Shown here one piece after another: positions 56,197 through 64,000 of a stretch of 64,000 bases of DNA. The notes under the pieces are model-generated. The model did no database searches and was not told where the DNA came from. It saw only the letters and a program-made list of their open reading frames with translations. Where the stretch lies: assembly GCF_030867095.1 (NCBI RefSeq), contig NC_081828.1, positions 209,132,978 to 209,196,977 on the forward strand, read 5' to 3'. This DNA comes from Alligator mississippiensis. Its lineage: Eukaryota; Chordata; Crocodylia; Alligatoridae. Both the position numbers and the translations under genes were made by a program. Within the stretch, counting starts at the first letter, position 1. The number at the start of each line of letters is the position of its first letter.

Positions 56197-57310
56197 GTGA
56201 GGCGGCGGGGGCCGGCGGGGGCCGGCGGGGCGGGGCCAGGCCGGGCGGGGGGCTCCGAGCTGTTGGGGGGGAGGAGGGGGAGAGCGCTTCCCCCAACCGT
56301 CACCAACCGCCGCCGTGGGCCCCACCCCGCACGTGCCCGGGGCCCCGCCCCGCCTGTGCCAACGGCTGCCTGCGGCTCGTGGCCGCCGGGGCGATAACGG
56401 CGTGAAGCCTGCTCGGTTGCACAGGCCGTGCTGTGCGCGTGTGTCTGTGGCGGGAGGGGGGGGCAGACACAGCGACCGTCTCTCACCGGGCATCGGAAAG
56501 TCCTGGGGTGGCAGCGTCCTTCCCCTTAGGATGCTCGTGCAGCCTTGTCGCACTGGACTCGAAGTCTTGCGTGGGTTTTGTCCACGCGGATTCGCTCCTG
56601 GGCAAGGACCCATTTTTATACCGAACCTTTGCCCTACGCGAGGTCAATCAGCTGTTACACGATCGGTGCGGGGAAGCCTGCAGTGCGCTGCTTCGTGTGG
56701 CAGGAGTGACCCGCACCGAAACACAGTCTCCCGTGCGGATCAGATCGGATCGGATCGGTGCTCCTCGCTCGTTGTCTGCAGCACGTGTTTCTATGGTTGC
56801 CGTCTCTGTTATGGTACCACGCGCCACCCCCATGCTTGTGCGCGTGGTTTTTTTGCTGTTGGCGAGTACCCAAATTGTCTTGCGGAAGTGGTAGGAGTGG
56901 GTCTGCGGGGTCAGCGCAGTCGAGGTCTTGGATCATATCCCTAGTTGTTGCGTTGTAATGTGGGTTCCCGTTGTGTCAATTCAGGCTGTGCGCTGTTTTC
57001 CAGGAACGCGTGTACAGCATAAAGCGAGGGAAACCTGCATGTGTTATTTTTTTTTAATGATTTCCATTATCTCCTACATTGATTTCCGCCCCCACCCCTT
57101 CACTTCCTCAGTTTTAAGATGCTTTTACTTATGGGCTTGTTTCTCATGCACCCTCCTTAGCAGAGATTTCATACAAACCACTCTTTTGTCCTCTCCCTTT
57201 GTGTCTTTTGACCCTGCAGTTTGTGTTAAATTATTTCTGTTTGCTTCTGGCTTGCTGTTCTCATAAAACATTTCATGTGACATCCAGCAAGTAGATTCTG
57301 ATGAAGAAAG
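56197..57310 (+). other. WDR48: WDR48 intron 1, first part
   Basis: It begins with donor GTGAGG, then runs of G (56207-56290) that could form G-quadruplexes on the sense strand. It becomes AT-richer after 57000. No further exon seen. Confidence 0.7.
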
Positions 57311-60096
57311 GGGGGGGGTTGCACCTATGACTTGGTGGGGCTAACAGAGACCTGGTGGGATTCATCCCACAACTGGGCGGTACATATTGAGGGCTATAGA
57401 TTGTATAGAAAGGACAGGTCGGGGAAGAAAGGGGGGGGGGGGGTTGCACTTTATGTCAGTGAGCAATATACATCAACCCTCATCAAGACAGAAACCGAGG
57501 TTGAGGAAGTAGAAGGATTGTGGGTTAGGCTACATGGGGGGCAAGGAGAAAGGGATTTGGTGGTAGGGGTCTGCCACAGACCCCCACATCAAGGGGAAGA
57601 AAGAGATGCGGGGCTCCTGAGGCAACTCTCGGAGACCATAAAAGCTAAAGAGGCGGTAGTCATGGGGGACCTAAACTACCCGGACATCTGCTGGGAGACG
57701 CAGACAGCAAGGTCCCATTGCTCACGCAGGTTTCTAACCTGTGTACAGGACCTCCACCTGACACAGGAGGTGCATGGTCCCACTAGGGGGAATGCCATAC
57801 TGGATCTGGTATTGGCAACGGAAGATGACATGATCGGGGACCTCCAGATCGGTAGCCATTTGGGAGACAGTGATCACCTTATAATAGAATTCAACATAAG
57901 AGTGGGTAAGGTAACTAGTAGGGTGAAAGTGCTAGACTTTAGCAAAGCTGATCTCAATGCACTCAGGCGATTAGTCAAGGAAGCACTGCAGAGTAGGAGT
58001 TTTGATGGGATGGGAGCCCAAGAAGGGTGGCTGTGCCTAAAGGAAACGATCCTTCGGGCACAAAGCAAGACGATCCCCGAGCGAGGCAAAAGAGGGAAAG
58101 GGGCCAGGAGGCTTCCCTGGCTGACCAGAGAAATCCAGGGCAGCCTAAGGGCCAAAAGGGGAGCACATAAAAAGTGGAAACAGGGTGGGATCACTAAAGA
58201 TGAATATACCTCCTCTGCTCGTGCTTGTAGGGAGGCAGTTAGGCGGGCCAAAGCTACCATGGAGCTGAGGATGGCAAACCGAGTAAAGGACAACAAGAAA
58301 TTGTTTTTTAGATATATTGGGAGTAAAAGGAAGGCCCAGGGAGGAATAGGACCCCTGCTAAATGGGTGGAAACAATTGGTGACAGATAGGGGGGACAAGG
58401 CTGAACTCCTCAACGAGTTCTTTGCCTCAGTGTTCCTAAGCGAGGGGCACGACAAGTCTCTCACTGGGGTTGTAGAGAGGCAGCAGCAAGGCACCAGACT
58501 TCCATGCGTAGACCCTGAGATGGTGCAGAGTCACTTGGAAGAACTGGATGCCTTTAAGTCTGCAGGCCCGGATGGGCTCCATCCGAGGGTGCTGAAGGCA
58601 CTGGCCGACGTCATTGCAGAGCCACTGGCGGGAATATTCGAACGCTCGTGGCGCACAGGCCAAGTCCCAGAAGACTGGAAAAGGGCTAACGTGGTCCCCA
58701 TTTTCAAAAAGGGGAGGAAGGAGGACCTGAGCAACTATAGGCCGGTCAGTCTCACCTCCATCCTTGGTAAAGTCTTTGAAAAAATTATCAAGGTTCACAT
58801 TTGTGAGAGCCCGGCAGGGCAAATTATGCTGAGGGGAAACCAGCATGGGTTTGTGGCGGGCAGATCGTGCCTGACCAACCTAGTCTCTTTCTATGACCAG
58901 GTTACAAAACGCCTGGACACAGGAGGAGGGGTGGATGTTGTATACTTAGACTTCAGGAAGGCCTTTGATACAGTATCCCACCCCATACTGGTGAACAAGT
59001 TAAGAGGCTGTGATGTGGATGACTACACAGTCCGGTGGGTGGCGAATTGGCTAGAGGGTCGCACCCGAAGAGTCGTGGTGGATGGGTCGGTCTCGACCTG
59101 GAAGGGTGTGGGCAGTGGGGTCCCGCAGGGCTCGGTCCTTGGACCGATTCTCTTTAATGTCTTCATCAGCGACTTGGACGAGGGAGTGAAATGTACTCTG
59201 TCCAAGTTTGCAGATGACACAAAGCTATGGGGAGAAGTGGACACGCCGGAGGGCAGGGAACGGCTGCAGGCAGACCTGGACAGGTTGGACAAGTGGGCAG
59301 AAAACAACAGGATGCAGTTCAACAAGGAGAAATGCAAAGTGCTGCACCTAGGGAGGAAAAATGTCCAGCACACCTACAGCCTAGGGAATGACCTGCTGGG
59401 TGGCACAGAAGTGGAAAGGGATCTTGGAGTCCTAGTGGACTCCAAGATGAACGTGAGTTGGCAGTGTGACGAAGCCATCAGAAAAGCCAATGGCACTTTA
59501 TCGTGCATCAGCATATGTGTGACGAATAGGTCCAAGGAGGTGATACTTCCCCTCTATCGGGCGCTGGTCAGACCGCAGTTGGAGTACTGCATGCAATTCT
59601 GGGCGCCACACTTCAAGAAGGATGCGGATAACCTGGAGAGGGTCCAGAGAAGGGCAACTCGTATGGTCAAGGGCCTGCAGACCAAGCCCTACGAGGAGAG
59701 ACTAGAGAAACTGGATCTTTTCAGCCTCCGCAAGAGAAGGTTGAGAGGCGACCTTGTGGCTGCCTATAAGTTCATCACGGGGGCACAGAAGGGAATTGGT
59801 GAGTATTTATTCACCAAGGCACCCCCAGGGGTTACAAGGAATAATGGCCACAAGCTAGCAGAGAGCAGATTTAGGTTGGACATTAGGAAGAACTTCTTCA
59901 CAGTTCGAGTGGCCAAGGTCTGGAACGGGCTCCCAAAGGAGGTGGTGCTCTCCCCTGCCCTGGGGGTCTTCAAGAGGAGGTTAGATGAGTATCTAGCTGG
60001 GGTCATCTAGACCCAGCACTCTTTCCTGCTTATGCAGGGGGTCGGACTCGATGATCTATTGAGGTCCCTTCCGACCCTAACATCTATGAATCTATC
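57311..60096 (+). mobile_element. CR1 LINE, 5'-truncated, with an open EN-RT frame
   Basis: The insertion starts at a G run (57311-57318) in the middle of the endonuclease N-terminus and ends with GAGGTCCCTTCCGACCC and ATCTATGAATCTATC. The coding part has no stop or frameshift, so it is the youngest CR1 in the window. It lies in sense orientation in WDR48 intron 1. Confidence 0.95.
57332..60010 (+). CDS. CR1 ORF2 protein: endonuclease and reverse transcriptase (N-terminally truncated)
   Basis: This encodes the enzyme that nicks target DNA and copies CR1 RNA there. The frame is open for about 892 codons, but the first codon is TTG (Leu), not ATG, and the frame is open upstream to the truncation; the true N-terminus of the endonuclease is missing. 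Residues counted from 57332: endonuclease motifs TET (5-7), GDLN (112-115) and SDH (180-182); linker with NEFFASVF (361-368); RT with RPVSLTSILGK (470-480), HGFVAGRSCLTNL (505-517), domain A VYLDFRKAFD with Asp 540, domain B SGVPQGSVLG (595-604), domain C FADD (626-629); C-terminal LEYCMQFWAPHFKK and FRLDIRKNFFTVRVAK. All key catalytic residues seen are present. It is probably not mobile because its 5' end is lost, but it could produce protein if transcribed with WDR48. Confidence 0.93.
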   Translation: MVGLTETWWDSSHNWAVHIEGYRLYRKDRSGKKGGGGVALYVSEQYTSTLIKTETEVEEVEGLWVRLHGGQGERDLVVGVCHRPPHQGEERDAGLLRQLSETIKAKEAVVMGDLNYPDICWETQTARSHCSRRFLTCVQDLHLTQEVHGPTRGNAILDLVLATEDDMIGDLQIGSHLGDSDHLIIEFNIRVGKVTSRVKVLDFSKADLNALRRLVKEALQSRSFDGMGAQEGWLCLKETILRAQSKTIPERGKRGKGARRLPWLTREIQGSLRAKRGAHKKWKQGGITKDEYTSSARACREAVRRAKATMELRMANRVKDNKKLFFRYIGSKRKAQGGIGPLLNGWKQLVTDRGDKAELLNEFFASVFLSEGHDKSLTGVVERQQQGTRLPCVDPEMVQSHLEELDAFKSAGPDGLHPRVLKALADVIAEPLAGIFERSWRTGQVPEDWKRANVVPIFKKGRKEDLSNYRPVSLTSILGKVFEKIIKVHICESPAGQIMLRGNQHGFVAGRSCLTNLVSFYDQVTKRLDTGGGVDVVYLDFRKAFDTVSHPILVNKLRGCDVDDYTVRWVANWLEGRTRRVVVDGSVSTWKGVGSGVPQGSVLGPILFNVFISDLDEGVKCTLSKFADDTKLWGEVDTPEGRERLQADLDRLDKWAENNRMQFNKEKCKVLHLGRKNVQHTYSLGNDLLGGTEVERDLGVLVDSKMNVSWQCDEAIRKANGTLSCISICVTNRSKEVILPLYRALVRPQLEYCMQFWAPHFKKDADNLERVQRRATRMVKGLQTKPYEERLEKLDLFSLRKRRLRGDLVAAYKFITGAQKGIGEYLFTKAPPGVTRNNGHKLAESRFRLDIRKNFFTVRVAKVWNGLPKEVVLSPALGVFKRRLDEYLAGVI

Positions 60097-60646
60097 TTTT
60101 GGCGTTACGTTTCTCGAGCAAGATCTTCAGCACAGCTTTATGTCTATATTAGTCCTTGATTTGATGTTTCCACTATTATGGTTTATGAAGCACCTACTTA
60201 TCATTTACAGGATCTTGGCATTGGTCTTTGCATAACAAGAAGCTAAAAACAACATGTTAAATACTTTCTGTATAAGTAGTTTTCATGCTTATCACGGGAA
60301 AGTTATTAAGTCTCAATCTGTATGTAGAGTCCATAGTTGGGAATAAGAAGAGAGATATTTGTGACATACTTTGTCCATTAAGAATTAGTTCATGCAATTT
60401 GCAAGCCCCTGGCTTACCTAGTTTTCTTAGTAATAGAAATGGTGTTCACTTGAAGTATCTCAAGTAAACTTATCCAACACACAGACATTTTCTTTATCTT
60501 CTTTGTTGCTTCTTCCCTTCCTCCCCTCTCTCAACTATGGCTTTTTACGAAAGATAATTATGTAGTACAAGAAGTCAGAAGGGAAAAATATTAAGCATTC
60601 ACTTATATCTGGGAACATAACTTTCTCTTCCTATCAGTTTCCTATG
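60097..60646. other. WDR48 intron 1, unassigned
   Basis: No exon or named repeat. Confidence 0.4.
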
Positions 60647-60830
60647 GCCTCATCAAAGATACCAGATTTACCCCAACAGCCATGTCTGCCCCTGTCCTGA
60701 TGTAGACACAGCTACACTCCCACAGCCCAGAGCCGCCCTGCTGCTGCCCCGAGGAGCCAAGGGACAGAGCTCCCAGCACCCACAATGGCGCGGGTTGGCT
60801 GCAGAAAGGGGCGTGGCCGAGACGTGGTTC
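60647..60830 (+). repeat. Second copy of WDR48 upstream sequence in intron 1
   Basis: This matches 55824-56005 in the same orientation and order: CCTCATCAAAGA, TGTCCTGA, GACACAGCTACAC, GCAGCCCAGAGCCGCC, GCTGCTGCCCCGAGGAGCCA, AGGGAC(A/G)GAGCTCCCA, CACCCACAAT. The copy is flanked by an 11-base inverted repeat, CAGTTTCCTAT (60635-60645) and ATAGGAAACTG (60833-60843). The first bases are the F2 fold-back end. Confidence 0.8.
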
Positions 60831-60843
60831 TGATAGGAAACTG

Positions 60844-61280
60844 TCATAACCTATTTTAAGTGAAAATGTATTCAGTATGCTTCATAATTATAAACACTGT
60901 ACAGATCTCATCTGCGAGACGGAAATAACTGCTTGAAATCCTATGCTCTAATATTGCAGGAGCATGAAATTTGTAATCTCTCTTGATCTTGGCAACAGTA
61001 GTAGAACTACTTGTTGGTGATGGTCACAAGTAACTCATTTCTGACAAGGTGCTGATGAGTATTTTGCCTTTTCTCTTTAAAAAAAAATGAAATTGCAACC
61101 AATTATTGTTTTAAACCTTAATTTTACTCTTTAGATGTATATTCTTTATTTCTTAAATGTATTTGGTGCCACAGAATTCCTTTTCTAATTTCCCCTTTGT
61201 TAGGTGAAAAGATCATCTTGTAGTGAAGTGCTGAACTAGTGACTAGAGGATCTGGATTCTTTTCCCAAGATCTACTATAG
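60844..61280. other. WDR48 intron 1, AT-rich, unassigned
   Basis: Nothing recognisable. Confidence 0.4.
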
Positions 61281-61335
61281 TTTTGTTGTTGTTGTTTTGG
61301 TTTTGGGGTTTTTGTTGTTGTTGTTTTGTTTTTTA
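61281..61335 (+). repeat. GTT microsatellite
   Basis: Two GTTGTTGTT tracts are separated by a T/G-rich spacer. Confidence 0.9.
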
Positions 61336-62353
61336 CCCCAAGCAAATCATTTTCCTCTTCACACATGTTCTTTTCTGTGAAACGGGAATAATACTCCCCT
61401 AGGCTTCTGTGGTGTTAAACTAAATCCACATGTGCATATTACTGTCAAGGCCAGGTCTCCATTGCAATTATAGTGGTGTTGGGAAGGGTATTATACTAAC
61501 ATTTGTATGCAGCCTGCTCCACTAAGGTTATATATCAAATAAGTGCATAATTAACTTAATTGCATAACACAATGCCAGTCTCAATTTGGTGCCTGTTGCT
61601 TACATTGTAATAGCCCTTATGCAGATAATCACTATTTAAGTGCATAAACTGCTTTAGTGCATAGCATGTTTTAGCCTGGCTGTCTAATTTGTAACTTAAT
61701 TGTGCTCTGGCTAACAGCATCCTAATTGTAACCGTCTACTTTGTAATCAGTTGTATTTCACAAATTGTATGAGAAGCAATAAAGGAGAAGCAGCTGTCAA
61801 AGGGTTTTCATTAGAAGCCTTGAAAATGAGGGGCTCTCATCGATTCTGAGGCTGCTAATACAGCATTAATGGTGTTGTTACTATGTTTATTACCTCCACA
61901 GCACTAACAATGTGCTGTGGCACTAGCAGCTCCAAAACTGTTAGTGCTGTGTACTTAATAAGTGCTTCTTGCATTAAATGTGGATCAGTGTATATTCCAA
62001 GTAAGTGCCTAGTGTTTTTGTTGTTTCCTCCTCTGACTCCTCTTCCCCTCCGCTCCCCACCCCCCGTGAGTTTACACTTAAATAGTATATTGAGCTGGCA
62101 AAAGGCTTACATTGACATCATAAACGTTTGCTTGCTGGTATATCTTTTTTTCAAACAGAAACTGGATAAACTTTACTGGCAATAGCAATGCCTACTTTTA
62201 TGGGAGTTTTTGCTCCCAATTGGACCAGCTGAAAATTAGCTTAATGGACAGCAATTGCTTTATCTGTTATACTGGAAAGTAGTTTGGCATCTGTTATGTG
62301 GGCCCGAATGGAAAACATACAGAAATATGTACCCTTCTGTACTTGACTCACAA
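61336..62353. other. WDR48 intron 1, unassigned
   Basis: Around 61560-61720 GTGCATAA and TTAAGTGCATAA recur, possibly a decayed MITE. No exon. Confidence 0.35.
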
Positions 62354-62600
62354 AATTCATAGACATTAGGGGCTGGAACGGACCTCACAGGATTGAGTCT
62401 TGCCCCCCCTGCTGTAGGCAGGAAGTTTGCTGGGGTCAAATGACCCTCACAAGATAAGCATCCAAACACCATTTTGAATGAGTCCAGAGTAGGTGCTTGC
62501 ACCAGCAATGACAGGGAGTCTTTTCCAGACCCCCCATTAATGGTGGACACTCAGACTGTGAAGAAGCTTTTCCCTATGTCTAGTCTAAATCGGTCAAGTG
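62354..62600 (-). mobile_element. CR1-type LINE 3' end
   Basis: ATTCATAGACATTAGGGGCTGGAACGGACC is the inverted CR1 3' terminus, followed by the complement of a decayed C-terminal region up to about 62600. It is more diverged than the other copies. Confidence 0.75.
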
Positions 62601-63611
62601 CCGATTTTAGTATCAGTTCTATTTAAAAACAACCAATTTTCTTTTTTTCCCACCCAAAATTTTAAATCTTTCTATGGAGAGAGGTCATTTATTTACTCAT
62701 TTTAATTTTTAAACTACAATTATTGACCCTCTGGGGTTTTTTGGTACCTGTCCTAAAGTTAAAAATCAGAATATTACGATAAGCAAAAGACTGCTTAGAA
62801 ACATCTCTATATTGGCTCTGCCCTCTTTCACAGCTTTAGGGAAGACATGGCAGAAAATGTCAGATTTGCAGTGGACTTGAAAGACTAACAAATCTGAGCA
62901 CTGGCTGAGCCATACAGCGAGATGTAGCAAGCTTGGAAATGAAGGACACATCACAAAAAAACATCCTGCCAGCAGCTCTTTCTCACTTATCCAGGGAGCT
63001 GCAGCTTGTGCATCTCTGCTGATCTTCGCTATGGCAGTATGCCACACGAAGAGACTTTCTCCCCAGTGATTGTTCTCATCTGGTTTGATCTAGCAGTGCC
63101 TGGTACCTTGTAACTAGCTGTGTGAATTATGCTTGCCCTAGTTTTTAAGAAAGGTTGCATGTTTTCTTTGGCTGAATCAGAATATTTTAAAAACCATGTT
63201 TTGCTTGTTAGTGCTTTGTAATGTTATGGCAGATTTAAGTTTTATTTTTGTAGCACGTTCTTTTGCTCATCCAGTTTGGCGCAGGTCCTAACAATGCAGA
63301 GACATTGATCAAGCATTGCTGAGCAGTAGCACAGCGTTCATCTATACTACAGAAATAATTGTACCTAAATACAATTTTTTTTAATGTTACAGCTCCTGTC
63401 TATTATAATAGTTTTCTATATTGATAGAAACATCTCATACTTTCCTCTCTCTCTTGCCCCCAAACAATATACTTTGCATCTCAATTTGCAGTACCCATCA
63501 TCTCACGCTTTAATATGCTGACTTGAGTCACAAGAGAAAAAACTATAACGATATATTAGATGGCTAATAGAATATATTAGATAGTTATAAATGTCAGATG
63601 ACTAAGTAAGG
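62601..63611. other. WDR48 intron 1, unassigned
   Basis: AT-rich, nothing recognised on either strand. Confidence 0.35.
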
Positions 63612-63775
63612 ATTTTTGTGGGCCATTATCTATTTATTGGACCAACTACTTGGTTGGGATAGACAGGGTTTTTCTCCTCATTACTGCTAAGACTTACGGA
63701 AGGGTACTATGGTGTCTGAAAGCTTGTCTAAGTCCTTTCAACCATGCAGTTGATCTGGTAAAAGATAATTGAAGA
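63612..63775. repeat. Fold-back element, family F2 copy
   Basis: TCTATTTATTGGACCAACT...GGTTGGGATAGACAGG pairs with CTGAAAGCTTGTCTAAG...CAACCATGCAGTTGATCTGG...AAAGATAATTG. It is more diverged than the 49.9- and 55.7-kb copies. Confidence 0.7.
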
Positions 63776-64000
63776 AAAAATCCTTGCTTCTTGCATATTT
63801 TCTGGACTGGCATGGCTATATCACTTCGACAGTAACAGGACATGGCAGGACAGTGGAAAATGTGGGTAAGAAGATGGGCCCAGGTCTCAGGAGGATGAGA
63901 AGGACTGTGGCAAGCAGCATAGATACGGGGACCTGGATAGCCATAGGAAAGAGGCTGCTGTTAATGGGAATGGGTTGCTTGGGAGGGAGAACTGGCATGT

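Larger units (their letters stand above)
55540..56760 (+). promoter_or_regulatory. WDR48: CpG-island promoter region of WDR48
   Basis: This is the most CpG-dense stretch of the window, with runs such as GGCGCGCGCGGG near 56010. No TATA box is visible. Recognisable motif matches are a GC box (56031-56040), an RFX-like half site CTAGCAAC (56056-56063), a GCGGAAGG ETS core near 56082, back-to-back ETS cores CGGAACTTCCGG (56098-56109), a CRE-like TGACCTCA (56124-56131) and a YY1 motif AAGATGGCGGC (56146-56156). This combination is typical of housekeeping promoters. The proximal promoter starts downstream of a fold-back repeat that ends near 55855. A short GATCG tandem lies at about 56738-56758. 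Confidence 0.8.

Noticed and set aside
55972-56397. 141-codon open frame over the WDR48 start
   Set aside because: It reads through the real donor at 56196; only the 16 codons from 56149 belong to WDR48.
56315-56944. 209-codon open frame in WDR48 intron 1
   Set aside because: CpG-rich DNA has few stop codons; no similarity or splice signals recognised.
57874-58494. 206-codon minus-strand open frame
   Set aside because: Shadow of the CR1 ORF2 on the other strand.
56197-64000. WDR48 exon 2
   Set aside because: No stretch encoding VSYVIRDEV-like text was found on the plus strand.
1-64000. tRNA, rRNA, operons, toxin or defence systems
   Set aside because: No cloverleaf with A and B boxes, rRNA-like block or bacterial-type gene order was seen; the window is vertebrate non-coding DNA with repeats.

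Overview
This is vertebrate nuclear DNA, most likely from a crocodilian (a turtle is the main alternative). Two host genes anchor it. On the minus strand, 11345-11657 is the first coding exon of a voltage-gated sodium channel alpha subunit of the SCN5A/SCN10A/SCN11A group. On the plus strand, 56149-56196 is coding exon 1 of WDR48 (UAF1), inside a CpG-rich promoter. In mammals SCN11A and WDR48 are head-to-head neighbours, so SCN11A is the best call for the channel. The other exons of both genes appear to lie outside the window.

Almost everything else is non-coding sequence with a dense load of transposable elements. CR1 LINEs dominate: eleven fragments or copies in both orientations. They range from 3'-end scraps to a 5'-truncated but uninterrupted EN-RT open frame (57332-60010) in WDR48 intron 1. 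An older, heavily decayed RTE-type LINE runs on the minus strand from about 23.35 to 18.57 kb and has been split by at least three later insertions. The abundance of CR1, together with RTE, hAT and many fold-back elements and no L1/Alu-type repeats, points to a non-avian sauropsid.

Three hAT-superfamily insertions can be delimited to the base by perfect 8-bp target-site duplications. They are a 3.56-kb relic of an autonomous element with a BED-finger transposase pseudogene (42448-46005), a 1.19-kb non-autonomous element with an internal ~155-bp tandem repeat (23670-24862), and a 244-bp MITE (31855-32098). Two LTR-like segments are suggested but not proven. At least ten long imperfect palindromes (fold-back elements) fall into several families; copies of two families flank or sit in the WDR48 upstream region.

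Layout: 1-11.3 kb, SCN intron with CR1 pieces; 11.35-11.66 kb, SCN coding exon; 11.7-55.5 kb, SCN 5' flank or 5'-UTR introns and intergenic DNA packed with repeats; 55.5-56.7 kb, WDR48 CpG island, promoter and exon 1; 56.2-64 kb, WDR48 intron 1 with the open CR1. No tRNA, rRNA, CRISPR array, operon or prokaryote-like system was seen. The most distinctive observations are the near-perfect 50-bp hairpin at 51011-51126, the 31-bp minisatellite carrying TEAD/HSE-like motifs at 52834-53060, and a copy of WDR48 upstream sequence inside its own first intron.
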